Shown piece by piece: positions 29,410 to 39,493 of a DNA stretch of 64,000 nucleotides. The stretch is from Glaciihabitans sp. (lineage in GTDB: Bacteria; Actinomycetota; Actinomycetes; Actinomycetales; Microbacteriaceae): positions 1 through 64,000 of the forward strand of contig JAODBD010000008.1 in the NCBI GenBank assembly GCA_025463785.1. Reading direction: 5' to 3'. A program made the translations under genes and the position numbers. The notes beneath the pieces were generated by a model. It did no database searches. It saw only the letters and a list, made by a program, of their open reading frames with translations, and was not told the DNA's origin. Each line of letters begins with the position of its first letter. Position 1 is the first letter of the stretch.

Positions 29410-29533
29410 AGTGATGCCCTCCGGAATTGGTCACGGTGGGGCGGGTGCCGGGCTCGGCTGTCGCTCCGGACGCCACGAACTACGGCGCCTTCGTACGAAA
29501 CCTTAGCAAGCCACGACGAGGGCGCTCCTTGTG

Positions 29534-31066
29534 TTACGAAGCGTGAACCGCCGCGAACGGCTTCAGGGAGTCGACACTGTGGGGATGTACCAGCGCCTTC
29601 ACCAGTGTGCCCGTTTCGAGATAGTCGGTCGATAGCACGCGGCCGCCCACGTGCAGGCGCGAGATAATCTCGCCCCGGTCGTATGGCACGAGAAGCATCA
29701 TCTCGACCTCGGGCTGAGGTATCAGCTCCGCAATGCGCTCGAGCATCTCCTCGATACCTTCACCGGTGCGCGCCGAGACGAACACAGCACGCGGTTCGAG
29801 CCCTCTGAGTACGAGACGCTGGTCGTCATCCACGAGGTCGCTCTTGTTGAAGACGACCAGCTCGGGGATTTCGCGCGCCTCGATCTCGCCGATGACATCC
29901 CGAACAGTTGCAAGCTGGCGAGCGGGATCCGGATGCGACCCGTCGACCACGTGGACGATGACGTCGGATTCGCCGATCTCCTCGAGCGTCGAGCGGAACG
30001 CCTCCACGAGCTGATGGGGCAGGTTACTGACGAACCCGACCGTGTCGGTGAACGTGTATGGGCGGCCGTCCGCCGTCATGGATTTGCGCACGGTGGCGTC
30101 CAACGTCGCGAAAAGCGCATTCTCGACCAGCACCCCGGCGCTCGTGATGCGGTTCAGCAGGCTCGATTTGCCCGCGTTCGTATAGCCGGCAATCGCGACA
30201 CTCGGCACGGCGAAACGATTGCGGTTGGCACGCTTGGCTTCCCGCGCGGGGGCGAAATTCTTGATCTGCTTACGCAGGCGCGCCATGCGAGTGTGGATGC
30301 GACGACGATCGAGTTCGATCTTTGTCTCGCCCGGTCCACGGCTTCCCATACCGTTGCCAGCGCCTACCTGACCACCGGCTTGACGGGACATCGACTCACC
30401 CCAGCCGCGGAGGCGCGGGAGCAGGTATTCGAGTTGCGCGAGTTCGACCTGCGCCTTGCCCTCTCGGCTCTTGGCGTGCTGGCTGAAAATGTCGAGAATC
30501 ACTGCCGTGCGATCGATGACCTTGACCTTGACGACATCCTCGAGCGCACGCCGCTGGCTCGGCGCCAGCTCGGTGTCAGCGATCACGGTGTCGGCGCCGA
30601 GTGACTGCACAATCGCGCGGAGTTCATCGGCCTTGCCCCGACCCAGATACGTGCTCGGATCGGGATGAGAACGCTGCTGCAAAAGTCCGTCGAGCACGCG
30701 CGCCCCAGCGGTTTCTGCGAGAGAAGCGAGCTCGCGCAGAGAGTTGTCTGCCTCGTGTACGTTGCCGCTCGAGTACACGCCAATCAGCACAACGTTCTCG
30801 AGGCGCAGCTGCCGATACTCGACCTCGGTGACATCCTCGAGCTCGGTACTGAGGCCCTGTACGCGGCGCAGAGCGGCGCGGTCCTCGCGGTCGAACTGGT
30901 CGCCGTCGCGCCCGTCTTCGTAGTGCGAATCGGGCTGGAGAGCATCCGCTCGCCCGGATCCAAAGATTTGATAGCCCGCAGAGTGCGCGCCGTCACGCGT
31001 GAGCACGCGACTGACGACGTCTTCCTCTGCCTCGATTGGAGCGGTCACGGGATCGTTTTCGGTCAT
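29534..31066 (-). CDS. hflX: Ribosome-associated GTPase HflX
   Basis: GTPase that splits stalled or stressed ribosomes, 510 residues. The N-terminal HflX domain (about 95-285) includes STYLGRGKADEL and the glycine-rich linker GMGSRGPGETKIELDRR. The G domain has P-loop GYTNAGKSS, G3 DTVGF and G4 NKSD. I placed the start at ATG 31066; a start at 31123 would run into the divergent methyltransferase gene at 31109. It belongs to the conserved miaB-miaA-dapF-hflX neighbourhood but is split from dapF by a plus-strand gene. Confidence 0.95.
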   Translation of the reverse strand: MTENDPVTAPIEAEEDVVSRVLTRDGAHSAGYQIFGSGRADALQPDSHYEDGRDGDQFDREDRAALRRVQGLSTELEDVTEVEYRQLRLENVVLIGVYSSGNVHEADNSLRELASLAETAGARVLDGLLQQRSHPDPSTYLGRGKADELRAIVQSLGADTVIADTELAPSQRRALEDVVKVKVIDRTAVILDIFSQHAKSREGKAQVELAQLEYLLPRLRGWGESMSRQAGGQVGAGNGMGSRGPGETKIELDRRRIHTRMARLRKQIKNFAPAREAKRANRNRFAVPSVAIAGYTNAGKSSLLNRITSAGVLVENALFATLDATVRKSMTADGRPYTFTDTVGFVSNLPHQLVEAFRSTLEEIGESDVIVHVVDGSHPDPARQLATVRDVIGEIEAREIPELVVFNKSDLVDDDQRLVLRGLEPRAVFVSARTGEGIEEMLERIAELIPQPEVEMMLLVPYDRGEIISRLHVGGRVLSTDYLETGTLVKALVHPHSVDSLKPFAAVHAS

Positions 31067-31108
31067 TTCCACCAACTGTAGTCTTCTGTTTTTCGATAGG
31101 TTTTGTGA

Positions 31109-31723
31109 ATGGCCCCCGAGCATTACTTCTCAGTGACGCCGGGGAGCGAGCCTGGTCTGCGCAAGTTTCATGCCCGACTCGTGGGTCAGGTCTACGAACT
31201 GACGACCGGCAATGGCATTTTCAGCCCGGAACGCATCGATGTCGGCACCGAGGTACTGCTATCCAATGTTCCGGCTCCGCCACCCGGAGGCAATCTGCTT
31301 GATCTCGGTTGCGGTTGGGGGCCGATCGCGCTAAGTCTCGCGATCCAGTCGCCCCACGCAGCCGTCTGGGCCGTGGATGTCAACGAACGGGCCCTCGATC
31401 TCGTCCGAGCCAACGCGGAGACGCTTGGGCTCAGCAATGTCAACGCTTCGGCCCCCGACGATGTTCCCGACGTCATTCGTTTCATGACGCTGTGGTCGAA
31501 TCCGCCCATCCGCGTTGGCAAGAACGAACTTCATGGCCTGCTCGAACGCTGGCTGCCCCGGCTGGAACCCGGATCGGATGCCTGGCTCGTCGTGCAGAGA
31601 AACCTCGGCTCCGATTCCCTCCATCGGTGGCTGCAGACGACCTTCCCGGACGAGTTCGCTTTCACGAGGGCGGCAACCAACAGGGGCTACCGGGTACTGC
31701 GAGGACGCAAGCGCCCGAGTTAG
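31109..31723 (+). CDS. RsmC-like class I SAM methyltransferase
   Basis: The 204-residue protein resembles the C-terminal half of 16S rRNA m2G1207 methyltransferase. SAM-binding motif I is [13 protein letters not shown] (about 63-75), the acidic loop [15 protein letters not shown] follows, and the target-base motif is NPPIRVGK (about 131-138). The small size (no N-terminal duplicated domain) is normal for the actinobacterial version. It is divergent from hflX by 42 nt and converges on dapF with a 4-nt overlap of coding ends. Confidence 0.88.
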   Translation: MAPEHYFSVTPGSEPGLRKFHARLVGQVYELTTGNGIFSPERIDVGTEVLLSNVPAPPPGGNLLDLGCGWGPIALSLAIQSPHAAVWAVDVNERALDLVRANAETLGLSNVNASAPDDVPDVIRFMTLWSNPPIRVGKNELHGLLERWLPRLEPGSDAWLVVQRNLGSDSLHRWLQTTFPDEFAFTRAATNRGYRVLRGRKRPS

Positions 31724-32598
31724 ACCTCGAGGGTTCCCTCATATACCAGCTCGGCCGGGCCGCTGAGAGAGACGTGCTCGCCATCCTCTGTCGCAAACAT
31801 CCTGACCCCGACGGTGCCGCCCGGCACCTCGACGGTCCACTGGTTTGGAGCACCGGCGCCTGCCCAATATCGAGTTGCCAGTGCTGCCGCAACAGCTCCG
31901 GTGCCGCACGACAGTGTTTCGCCGCTGCCGCGCTCGTGCACCCGCATCCTGATGCGCCCGACGCCGTCCTTGATAAGGGGCTCAAGCGGAACGACAAATT
32001 CTACATTTGCGCCATCAGCCGGCTCTGGATCGAGTTGCGGTACGTAACTCAAATCGGCCGCATCGAGCTCGTCGTTGCTCGCGAGAGCGACCACGACGTG
32101 CGGGTTACCGACAGTGATGCCAAGGCCGGGACGCGCAACCGCGAGGTTTTTCGCCCGAACGACAGGCTCGGTCCCGTCGAGCGACCAACGCCCCATATCG
32201 GCCTGAAATCCCGACTTGTTGCGCTGCACATCCCGCACTCCGCTGCGAGTGCCGACGGCCAGAGTGTCGCCATCGATCAGCTCGGTTAAACCATTATCGA
32301 GGAGGTAGCGGGCGAAGACACGGATGCCGTTGCCACACATCTCGGCGACGCTCCCGTCGGCGTTGTGATAGTCCATGAACCATTCGGCCGCGTCGTCTTC
32401 GGCCAGTGCCTGCACGCCATCACGAAGATTCTTCGAACGGACAGCGCGGATGACCCCGTCACCCCCCACACCGAAGTGACGGTCAGCGATCGCCGCAATT
32501 TGCGCAGCGCTCAGCTCGATCTCGCCGTCGGGGTCTGCAAACAGCACGAAGTCATTGCCTGTGCCGTGGCCCTTGGTGAAGTGGATTGTTGCGCTCAC
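31720..32598 (-). CDS. dapF: Diaminopimelate epimerase
   Basis: Cofactor-independent epimerase making meso-diaminopimelate for peptidoglycan and lysine, 292 residues. The two-base mechanism uses Cys88 (EMCGNGIR) and Cys231 (SCGTGAVAA), both present. N-terminal KGHGTGNDF is the family signature. The GTG start overlaps the miaA stop (GTGA). It works in the same pathway as dapA and dapB elsewhere in the window. Confidence 0.97.
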   Translation of the reverse strand: MSATIHFTKGHGTGNDFVLFADPDGEIELSAAQIAAIADRHFGVGGDGVIRAVRSKNLRDGVQALAEDDAAEWFMDYHNADGSVAEMCGNGIRVFARYLLDNGLTELIDGDTLAVGTRSGVRDVQRNKSGFQADMGRWSLDGTEPVVRAKNLAVARPGLGITVGNPHVVVALASNDELDAADLSYVPQLDPEPADGANVEFVVPLEPLIKDGVGRIRMRVHERGSGETLSCGTGAVAAALATRYWAGAGAPNQWTVEVPGGTVGVRMFATEDGEHVSLSGPAELVYEGTLEV

Positions 32599-33500
32599 CG
32601 GTCAATCGTATCGAGCGCGAGCCGCACACGTTCCGGGTCGTCGCTCGCGAGCCAGCGCGCGACCGGGTAGCGCCGAAACCAACCGACCTGCCGCCTCGCG
32701 TAGCGCCTGGTCAGGGCCGCGGTCTGCTCGATCGCCTCGGCTTCGCTTGTGCGGCCTGCCAATTGGGAAATCGCCTGCGCATAACCGATCGCGCGTGCCG
32801 CGGTGATACCCATCCGTTCAGGGCCGAGCTCGCGAACTTCGTTGAGGATTCCCGCCTCCCACATGTGACGCACGCGCGCGTTGAGGCGCGGAACCAACTC
32901 GTCACGCGGCGTCTGCAACGCGAGGATCGTTGTCGGCCGGGTGAGCGCCGACTCGTCTGGCAGCCCCGAGCCGAACGGCTCTCCGGTGATCTCGATTACT
33001 TCGAGCGCCCGGACCAGGCGACGACCATTGCTCGGGCCGATCGAGGCCGCAGCCGCCGGGTCGAGTTCGCGCAGGCGCTGGTATAGAAGGCCGGGTCCGC
33101 CGCGTTCGAGTTCGTTGGTCAGGCTCGCCCGGATGTCTGGGTCGGTCCCCGGAAACCGAAAGTCCCAGAGAACGCTCGAGACGTACAGCCCGGAGCCGCC
33201 GACGAGGATCGGGACGGCTGCGCGGGCCGTGACATCGTCGATGACAGCCCTGGCATCCCGCTGATATGCGGCGACATTGGCCTCATCGGCAGGGTCGAGC
33301 GCGTCGAGCAGGTGATGCGGGATGCCGCGCCGCTCGTCGATCGACAGCTTGGCCGTACCGATATCCATGCCACGGTACAGCTGCATTGCGTCGGCATTGA
33401 CGATCTCGGCTGGCTCACCGCGAGCGACCAGCGCCTCGGCGAGGTCGAGCGACAGGCCGGACTTACCTGTTCCGGTCGCGCCGACGATGGCGATCAGCAC
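32595..33500 (-). CDS. miaA: tRNA dimethylallyltransferase
   Basis: Isopentenylates A37 of tRNAs that read UNN codons; the product is then thiomethylated by MiaB. At the chosen GTG start (33500) the protein has 301 residues, with P-loop GATGTGKS at 7-14, [18 protein letters not shown] (about 36-53) and the GGSGLY segment. An alternative ATG at 33548 would add 16 residues and overlap miaB by 38 nt; neither has a clear Shine-Dalgarno. It directly follows miaB, which is a natural functional pairing. Confidence 0.95.
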   Translation of the reverse strand: MLIAIVGATGTGKSGLSLDLAEALVARGEPAEIVNADAMQLYRGMDIGTAKLSIDERRGIPHHLLDALDPADEANVAAYQRDARAVIDDVTARAAVPILVGGSGLYVSSVLWDFRFPGTDPDIRASLTNELERGGPGLLYQRLRELDPAAAASIGPSNGRRLVRALEVIEITGEPFGSGLPDESALTRPTTILALQTPRDELVPRLNARVRHMWEAGILNEVRELGPERMGITAARAIGYAQAISQLAGRTSEAEAIEQTAALTRRYARRQVGWFRRYPVARWLASDDPERVRLALDTIDR

Positions 33501-33510
33501 GGGTCGGCGG

Positions 33511-35073
33511 TCAGGACGACGCGAGGCGCTGCTCGTCGTGCGTGTCATAGATGGGGATGGTCGAGACGCGAAGGCTCGGCAGACCGAGCGACACTCGCCC
33601 CGGTGCGCTTGCCGCAGTGCTGTGAGCAGGGACCGCACAGCTCTCGGCCTCAGCACGATCCCAGGCATCGCCTGCTCGCGTGCGCCGAATGGTTAGCGGC
33701 GCTCCATCTGAGGAATCCGCGAGCAGGTAGAACGGCTTTGCCTCGGAGATGGTGACGGTGACGACATCGCCGGGACGCGGGATTTCGCTGTGCGGGGTGA
33801 CCTCGAAGTGGACGAGCCGGCTGTCTTCTGCCCGGCCGGACAGGCGGTGAGTATCGGCATCCTTTGTGCCCTCGGCGCCGACGAGCACGTTGACTTCGGT
33901 ACCAACCAGCTTCTGGTTCTCTTCCCAGGCGATCTGATCCTGTAGAGCTACGAGTCGTTCGTAGCGCTCCTGCACGAGCGCCTTGGGTACCTGATCATCC
34001 ATTGTCGCCGCCGGCGTGCCTGGGCGTATCGAGTATTGGAATGTGTAGGCGGTGGCGAAGCGCGCCTCTCGCACGACGCGAAGGGTTTCCTGGAAGTCTT
34101 CTTCTGTTTCGCCCGGGAATCCCACGATGATGTCGGTGCTGATCGCGGCGTTGGGGATCTTCGCACGCACGCGGTCGAGGATGCCGAGGAATTTCTCTGA
34201 GCGGTAGCTACGACGCATGGATTTCAGGATGCGGTCGGAGCCGGACTGCAGCGGCATGTGCAGTTGCGGCATGACTGCCGGCGTCTCGGCCATGGCGTCG
34301 ATCACATCATCGGTGAACGCGGCGGGATGCGGGCTGGTGAATCGGATGCGCTCCAGCCCGTCAATCTGACCCGCCGCACGAAGCAGCTTGCCGAACGCCT
34401 GGCGGTCGCCGAATTCGACCCCATAGGAGTTGACGTTCTGGCCGAGCAGTGTGACCTCGATGGCACCGTCGTCGACGAGAGCCTGAATTTCGGCAAGGAC
34501 ATCGCCCGGGCGGCGATCTTTCTCTTTGCCGCGCAGCGCCGGCACAATGCAGAAAGTGCAGGTGTTGTTGCAGCCGACGGAGACCGAAACCCAGCCGCTG
34601 TAGGTGGACTCCCGGCGCGTCGGCAGCGTGGATGGGAAGACTTCGAGCGACTCAAGAATCTCGAGCTGCGCCTCACCGTTGTGGCGCGCGCGCTCGAGAA
34701 GTGTGGGCAGCGAACCCATGTTGTGCGTGCCGAAGACGACGTCGACCCACGGCGCCTTTTCCAGGATCGTGGACTTGTCTTTCTGCGCCAGGCAGCCTCC
34801 GACGGCGATCTGCATGCCTTCGTGCTCGCGCTTGACCGAGGCGAGCATCCCGAGGTTGCCGTAGAGCTTGTTGTCGGCATTCTCACGTACCGCGCAGGTG
34901 TTGATGACGACGACATCAGCCTGGCCACTCTCAGCCCGGATGTAGCCTGCAGCCTCGAGGGAGCCGCTGAGGCGCTCAGAGTCGTGCACGTTCATCTGGC
35001 AGCCGTAGGTGCGCACCTCATAGGTGCGAGGCGCCGGCGCAGCGTCTGTCGGGGATTCGACGAGGAGAGTCAT
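33511..35073 (-). CDS. miaB: tRNA-2-methylthio-N6-dimethylallyladenosine synthase
   Basis: Radical-SAM methylthiotransferase that modifies i6A37 in tRNA, 520 residues. The N-terminal UPF0004 domain supplies auxiliary-cluster cysteines Cys25, Cys60 and Cys94. The radical-SAM triad is CNNTCTFC with Cys168, Cys172 and Cys175, and a C-terminal TRAM domain (about 385-450) binds RNA. After TRAM there is a further tail of ~70 residues, longer than in E. coli. Confidence 0.96.
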   Translation of the reverse strand: MTLLVESPTDAAPAPRTYEVRTYGCQMNVHDSERLSGSLEAAGYIRAESGQADVVVINTCAVRENADNKLYGNLGMLASVKREHEGMQIAVGGCLAQKDKSTILEKAPWVDVVFGTHNMGSLPTLLERARHNGEAQLEILESLEVFPSTLPTRRESTYSGWVSVSVGCNNTCTFCIVPALRGKEKDRRPGDVLAEIQALVDDGAIEVTLLGQNVNSYGVEFGDRQAFGKLLRAAGQIDGLERIRFTSPHPAAFTDDVIDAMAETPAVMPQLHMPLQSGSDRILKSMRRSYRSEKFLGILDRVRAKIPNAAISTDIIVGFPGETEEDFQETLRVVREARFATAYTFQYSIRPGTPAATMDDQVPKALVQERYERLVALQDQIAWEENQKLVGTEVNVLVGAEGTKDADTHRLSGRAEDSRLVHFEVTPHSEIPRPGDVVTVTISEAKPFYLLADSSDGAPLTIRRTRAGDAWDRAEAESCAVPAHSTAASAPGRVSLGLPSLRVSTIPIYDTHDEQRLASS

Positions 35074-35215
35074 GGTGTGCCCAGTCTAAATTGCGGGCCG
35101 GCGGATCCACGACTAGCGCGGCAACGACGGCTTTCTCAACCGTCGCCCCGCCGGTTCGCGGTGGCCAGCGGCAGCATGGTGAGACGGCATGGTGAGCAGC
35201 GGAGCGTCAGCCCGA

Positions 35216-36028
35216 CTATTCGAAGCGCGGTCCGCGGGAGGTCGGAGCATTGGACGCGAGGGCGGATGCCACTGCGGACGCGACAACGCTGCCGGAGTAG
35301 CCCTTGCGCATGAGGAATGCCCCAAGCCGTCGACGTGCGGTCTCGGCGTCGAGTGAACGGAGTTGTGGCGCCCGTTTGATCGCGATTTCACGCGCCCTCG
35401 TGAGTTCGTCATCTCCGCTGACTTCGTAGGCATCCTCGAGGGCTTCCTCAACTGCTGAGGCGTCAACTCGCCGCCGACGAAGTTCTGCGGTGATCGCTGA
35501 TCGACCGAGGCCCTTGCGATCCCGCAGTGTTCGTACCAGCGTGTTCGCCAGCTCGTGATCGTTCAGGAGACCAACCTGCTCGAGTCGTGTGACCTCAGTC
35601 TCGACTTCGTGGGCATCAAGGTCGCGCGACAGCAGCAGCGTGGTCATCTCGGCAGAAGACATGCCTTTGCGGGTCAGCGCGTGCATGCTGACGTTGTGAG
35701 CTCGTGCCGAACGCTCACCCAGAGTCTCTGCCAGGTCGTCAGGCTCAGTGGTCGTGACCGCACCACGATCCTGGACGACGCCGCTGTGCCGGGCAACACC
35801 CTCCGGCCGCACGACACCGTTAAGCATCGCCCGCAGCCGCTCGATCGTGGCGGCGTCAGGTTCGGTGTTGTCAACGTCGGTGCTATCTGGGTGAGCGTGA
35901 CTAACGTCAATGTCGTCTGAATCGACATTAACGGCCCCCACAACCGGCTCCGACGGTGGCACAACCCCGGGTAGATAGGTTACCCGGGCGAGCTTTTCAA
36001 CCCATGCGGTGTCGTCGGAGCCAGTCAT
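35216..36028 (-). CDS. recX: Regulatory protein RecX with N-terminal extension
   Basis: RecX binds RecA and limits filament growth. The 270-residue protein has the helical RecX domain at about 100-265 (ALTRKGMSSAEMTTLLL, EQVGLLNDHELANTLVRTLRDRKGLGR in part, ARRRLGAFLMRKGYS). The first ~95 residues are acidic and low in structure, an extension common in actinobacterial RecX. It lies 36 nt after recA and is very likely co-transcribed. The stretch 35074-35215 that follows holds no gene. Confidence 0.9.
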   Translation of the reverse strand: MTGSDDTAWVEKLARVTYLPGVVPPSEPVVGAVNVDSDDIDVSHAHPDSTDVDNTEPDAATIERLRAMLNGVVRPEGVARHSGVVQDRGAVTTTEPDDLAETLGERSARAHNVSMHALTRKGMSSAEMTTLLLSRDLDAHEVETEVTRLEQVGLLNDHELANTLVRTLRDRKGLGRSAITAELRRRRVDASAVEEALEDAYEVSGDDELTRAREIAIKRAPQLRSLDAETARRRLGAFLMRKGYSGSVVASAVASALASNAPTSRGPRFE

Positions 36029-36064
36029 GGTCAGCCTGTCTCGAGGGATTGGTGTGGTCGTCGC

Positions 36065-37252
36065 TTATTCGCCGACAGCTGCCTGAAGCGCAGGTTCGTC
36101 GAACGCGTCTACCGCAGGAGCACCGGTCGCAGAAACGTCTTTGGCGACCGCGATGGGCGCCGGGCCGGTGGGAGCCTTTGTTGCTGCCTTGGCATCCGCC
36201 TTGGCCGCGGCTTTCGCGTCTGCAGCGGCAACCGCTGCGATCGCGGCCTTTGCCTCGGCACCGACACCGAGCTTGAACATGATCTTCTGCTCAATATCGA
36301 GCGCGATCTTTGGGTTGTCGAGCAGGAACTTACGTGAGTTCTCTTTGCCCTGGCCAAGCTGGTCGCCATCGTAGGTGTACCAGGCACCCGACTTGCGGAC
36401 GATCTCGTGGTCAACACCGAAATCGATCAGGCTGCCCTCGCGAGAGATGCCGATGCCGTACAGGATGTCGAACTCCGCCTGCTTGAACGGCGGGGCCATC
36501 TTGTTTTTGACAACCTTGACACGCGTGCGGTTACCCACAGCCTCGGTGCCGTCTTTGAGAGTTTCGATGCGACGGATGTCGAGCCGAACCGACGCGTAGA
36601 ACTTGAGCGCCTTGCCGCCAGCCGTGGTCTCGGGACTACCGAAGAACACACCGATCTTCTCGCGAAGCTGATTGATGAAGATCATGGTCGTGTTGGTCTG
36701 GCTGAGGCCACCCGTGAGCTTGCGGAGTGCCTGCGACATGAGGCGAGCCTGGAGGCCAACGTGCGAGTCACCCATCTCGCCCTCGATCTCGGCGCGAGGC
36801 ACGAGAGCTGCGACCGAGTCGATCACGATGAGGTCAATCGAACCGGAACGAACGAGCATGTCGGCGATCTCAAGCGCCTGCTCACCGGTGTCTGGCTGCG
36901 AAACCAGCAGCGAGTCAATGTCGACACCAAGCTTCTGGGCGTACTCGGGGTCGAGGGCGTGCTCTGCGTCGATGAATGCTGCGATGCCGCCAGCACGCTG
37001 TGCGTTAGCGATCGCGTGAAGAGTCAGTGTCGTCTTACCCGACGACTCCGGACCATAGATCTCGACAATGCGGCCACGCGGAAGGCCGCCAATACCGAGC
37101 GCAACGTCGAGCGCGATCGACCCGGTGGGAATCACCTCGACGGGAGCACGGTCATCGCTGCCGAGGCGCATGACTGAGCCTTTGCCGAACTGACGATCGA
37201 TCTGGGCAAGTGCGGTTTCGAGCGACTTTTCACGGTCTGCTGCTGATGGCAT
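36065..37252 (-). CDS. recA: Recombinase RecA with Ala/Lys-rich C-terminal tail
   Basis: Forms filaments on single-stranded DNA, drives strand exchange and triggers LexA cleavage. The protein has 395 residues. Walker A GPESSGKT is at 67-74, MAW motif segments [15 protein letters not shown] and [11 protein letters not shown] are intact, and loop L2 region [18 protein letters not shown] is present. The start at 37252 gives the family N-terminus [15 protein letters not shown]. After the core (about residue 330) the tail is long and rich in Ala-Lys-Asp repeats ([11 protein letters not shown]). The usual tail is short and acidic, so this could alter self-regulation. Confidence 0.98.
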   Translation of the reverse strand: MPSAADREKSLETALAQIDRQFGKGSVMRLGSDDRAPVEVIPTGSIALDVALGIGGLPRGRIVEIYGPESSGKTTLTLHAIANAQRAGGIAAFIDAEHALDPEYAQKLGVDIDSLLVSQPDTGEQALEIADMLVRSGSIDLIVIDSVAALVPRAEIEGEMGDSHVGLQARLMSQALRKLTGGLSQTNTTMIFINQLREKIGVFFGSPETTAGGKALKFYASVRLDIRRIETLKDGTEAVGNRTRVKVVKNKMAPPFKQAEFDILYGIGISREGSLIDFGVDHEIVRKSGAWYTYDGDQLGQGKENSRKFLLDNPKIALDIEQKIMFKLGVGAEAKAAIAAVAAADAKAAAKADAKAATKAPTGPAPIAVAKDVSATGAPAVDAFDEPALQAAVGE

Positions 37253-37424
37253 TGTGACTCCTTGTGCTTCTCGTAGGGTTGCGCCCCATAGGCTGTCGTC
37301 GCGCTGTCGGCCGATGATGCAAGGCCCACAACCTCCCGACAAAAGGCTGGTGTAGCGACGTGCGGTACGAGATCGACAGTACGCTCGTGCCCCGACATTT
37401 CGACGGAGGCTGGCGCGAACGGTG

Positions 37425-37440
37425 GATAACTCGTGTTCGA
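37425..37440. promoter_or_regulatory. Second, degenerate LexA-like site upstream of recA
   Basis: Read on the minus strand, TCGAACACGAGTTATC keeps the left half TCGAAC and GTT of the right half of an SOS box. It is closer to recA than the perfect box at 37470-37483. Weak on its own; listed because the two together would make a tandem operator. Confidence 0.35.
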
Positions 37441-37468
37441 ACTTCGCTATGAAGGAGACTACAGAGAA

Positions 37469-37484
37469 CCGAACGAATGTTCGA
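37469..37484. promoter_or_regulatory. LexA (SOS) box upstream of recA
   Basis: CGAACGAATGTTCG (37470-37483) is a perfect CGAAC-N4-GTTCG SOS operator. It lies 218 nt before the recA ATG, so recA has a long untranslated leader (37253-37460), which otherwise holds no gene. It shows that recA and recX are under LexA control. Confidence 0.85.
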
Positions 37485-37502
37485 GAGACACGCGCAGAAA
37501 AT

Positions 37503-37730
37503 CTACGACTTCTTCGGTTCCCGCTGGCCGACTCCGTACCAGCGGGCGGGAGGGACATCCGTCGCCCGGCACAGCGCGAGCCAGATCGCGCGGACCGATA
37601 CCCCGCTGGCAACACCCTGTTCGGCGGTGATGCCACCTATCTCCTCGAGCACGAGGTCGCGCGTGAGCACCTGGCCGTAGGCTTCCCCGAACTCGTCGGA
37701 TACCGCCAGTCGGAATTCACTCAATCGCAC
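37503..37730 (-). CDS. DUF3046 family protein
   Basis: Small actinobacterial protein of 75 residues. The core [29 protein letters not shown] and [15 protein letters not shown] match the DUF3046 family that sits next to recA in most actinobacteria. The GTG at 37730 gives the family N-terminus (M-RLSEF). A TTG at 37769 would add 13 unlikely residues. A 16-bp duplication (37722-37753) repeats the start region. Function unknown. Confidence 0.85.
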   Translation of the reverse strand: MRLSEFRLAVSDEFGEAYGQVLTRDLVLEEIGGITAEQGVASGVSVRAIWLALCRATDVPPARWYGVGQREPKKS

Positions 37731-37753
37731 AGTCGCCCAATCGCACAGTCGCT
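37722..37753. repeat. 16-bp direct repeat spanning the DUF3046 start codon
   Basis: Two perfect-but-one copies of caatcgcacagtcgcc/t. Read on the minus strand both contain GTGCGATTG, so the start codon and first codons are duplicated upstream, but out of frame because 16 is not a multiple of 3. Confidence 0.8.
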
Positions 37754-37781
37754 CAATGACACCACCCAAGGTTAAACGAGA

Positions 37782-37808
37782 AACGCCCCGGGATGTCCCG
37801 AGGGCGTT
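37782..37808 (-). terminator. Rho-independent terminator after clgR
   Basis: A 12-bp stem with one bulged base (AACGCCC-CGGGA arms, TG loop) lies 24 nt beyond the clgR stop. On the minus strand it is followed by a T-rich run (TTTCTCGTTT). It would separate clgR from the DUF3046 gene. Confidence 0.75.
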
Positions 37809-37831
37809 CGTCGTAAAACACGACGTGATGC

Positions 37832-38140
37832 CTAGCGCAAAAGCAGGTCTGCGTCGTAGCCCGCGACCAAGTCGTCGGGCACAGTGTCTGGGATGGGCGC
37901 AAGCCCTTCGATAATCGCGATGCGATCTCCGACCTCACGCATGATGACCGAGATCGGAGTCTCGAGTGCATCAGCTACCGAAGCGAGAATCTCTGAACTC
38001 GCCTCTTTCTGGCCACGCTCCACCTCGCTGAGGTAGCCGAGCGCAACGCTCGCCTTACTCGCGACCTGACGGAGGGTGCGACCCTTTTGAAGACGGAAGT
38101 CACGCAGTACGTCACCGATTTCCTGACGAACCAGAACCAT
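37832..38140 (-). CDS. clgR: ClgR-type XRE transcriptional regulator
   Basis: This 102-residue HTH regulator closely follows the actinobacterial ClgR pattern: MVLVRQEIGDVLRDFRLQKG N-terminus, helix-turn-helix at about 20-50 (RTLRQVASKASVALGYLSEVERG), SSEILASVADAL, and a hydrophobic C-terminus (ADLLLR) like the tail that exposes ClgR to Clp proteolysis. In Corynebacterium, Streptomyces and Mycobacterium ClgR activates clpP/clpC after protein-stress. The Shine-Dalgarno GGAGGG is strong. The 181-nt region upstream (38141-38321) should carry its promoter; I see no certain hexamers. Confidence 0.9.
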   Translation of the reverse strand: MVLVRQEIGDVLRDFRLQKGRTLRQVASKASVALGYLSEVERGQKEASSEILASVADALETPISVIMREVGDRIAIIEGLAPIPDTVPDDLVAGYDADLLLR

Positions 38141-38321
38141 GGGACCCTCCTTCTCTCATCGATTGCCTGCAGTTCTTGTGTTGGGGAGATAACACTACAT
38201 CCCCCGGATGCACACAATCTAACCCGTGCAACCTGTTTGGTGCTTGTGAATTCAGTAGTTGTAACGAGATCGAAACGACGAGTATTCCCACGACTTGAGT
38301 CGAGAGCACTCAGGATTCTGC

Positions 38322-38801
38322 TCACTCCAGAATTCTCTGAAGTTGTCGCAGTGATTCGGTGACGACCGCCTCGCGGATCGCCTGCCTCGAACCTTCGAGG
38401 GCAAGTTTCCGGACGTCGGTGCCGCGATCGCTCGCGATTGCCACGAAAACCGTGCCAACGGGATGCCCGTCCTGAGGTTCAGGACCAGCAACACCCGTCG
38501 TGGCGACACCAATGCCGGCGAGCACGCCGTCGACTGCGCAGGTGACGCGCACTCCCTCCGCCATTTGGGCCGCGACATCCGGATGCACAGCGCCGTGCTC
38601 TGCGAGCAAGTCGGCATCGACTCCGAGCAGCGAGTGCTTCAGGCGCGTGTCGTACGCGATCACTCCCCCGCGAACGACGGCCGATGCGCCGGGCACGCTG
38701 ATGAGCTCGGCGATGAGCAGACCGCCGGTGAGCGACTCCGCAACGGCGATCGTGATGCCGCGCGCAGTGAGCGCGGAAATGACCTCGCGAGCGAGGCTCA
38801 C
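38322..38801 (-). CDS. cinA: CinA-family nicotinamide-nucleotide amidohydrolase (PncC-type)
   Basis: Stand-alone CinA C-terminal domain of 159 residues that deamidates NMN in NAD salvage. Conserved stretches are AVAESLTGGLLIAELISVPGAS (partial motif, about 19-35), GGVIAYDTRLKHSLLGV, ATTGVAGPEPQDGHPVGTV and RQAIREAVV. The GTG start overlaps the pgsA stop (GTGA). The gene belongs to the conserved ftsK-pgsA-cinA-clgR-recA order. Confidence 0.93.
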   Translation of the reverse strand: MSLAREVISALTARGITIAVAESLTGGLLIAELISVPGASAVVRGGVIAYDTRLKHSLLGVDADLLAEHGAVHPDVAAQMAEGVRVTCAVDGVLAGIGVATTGVAGPEPQDGHPVGTVFVAIASDRGTDVRKLALEGSRQAIREAVVTESLRQLQRILE

Positions 38802-39490
38802 GCGGAGGGAGCCTGCGGTGTCTGCCTACTGACCCGCCACGCCTGAACGAGGTACTCGATGCCCGTGTAGACCGTAAGCACGAGGGCCACGGCCATGATG
38901 ATCCAGTCGAACCAGAGAACCCCCTGGCTAATAGCCGAGAACAGCGAATACAGCGGCACGAGGAATAACGAGATTGCGATCGACTGGAAGACGGTCTTCA
39001 GTTTCCCCCCGCGGGAGGCAGGGATGACACGCTTCTTGATGACAACGAAGCGAAATACGGTGATACCGAGCTCACGCACGAGGATCACGATGGTCACCCA
39101 CCACGGCAGGTCGCCGAGGATGGACAGGCTCACCAGCGCCCCACCAATGAGCAGCTTGTCGGCGATCGGATCGAGGATGATACCGACGTTCGTGACGAGG
39201 TTGCGACCGCGGGCGAGCTTGCCATCAACCCCATCCGTCGCGATCGCCAAGATGAAGAGCGCAGCGGCTACATAGCGCCACACGCCGTTCTCGTGGTTGT
39301 CGAGGAAGAGTAGCCAGACGAAGACCGGCACGAGCAGGATGCGAACGACCGTGACGATATTCGCCACGTTGCCATTGCTCGCAGGCGTATCGCCCTTGCT
39401 GGATACGCGCCCGCGCATCGAATCGCGTGCCTTGATGACGTTCGCGCGACGCGCGGATATGGTGCTGTCGTCCCCAGCCGGTAGCGCCAC
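38798..39490 (-). CDS. pgsA: CDP-diacylglycerol--glycerol-3-phosphate 3-phosphatidyltransferase
   Basis: Membrane enzyme of phosphatidylglycerol synthesis, 230 residues. A ~40-residue polar N-terminus precedes several hydrophobic helices. The CDP-alcohol phosphotransferase signature is complete: DGVDGKLAR...G...D...D, reading through GRNLVTNVGIILDPIADKL. It starts with GTG three bases after the ftsK stop. Confidence 0.94.
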   Translation of the reverse strand: MALPAGDDSTISARRANVIKARDSMRGRVSSKGDTPASNGNVANIVTVVRILLVPVFVWLLFLDNHENGVWRYVAAALFILAIATDGVDGKLARGRNLVTNVGIILDPIADKLLIGGALVSLSILGDLPWWVTIVILVRELGITVFRFVVIKKRVIPASRGGKLKTVFQSIAISLFLVPLYSLFSAISQGVLWFDWIIMAVALVLTVYTGIEYLVQAWRVSRQTPQAPSA

Positions 39491-39493
39491 CTG

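Noticed and set aside
29410-29533. SAM or cobalamin riboswitch ahead of metF-metE
   Set aside because: The 124-nt leader is too short and lacks the conserved cores of either riboswitch.
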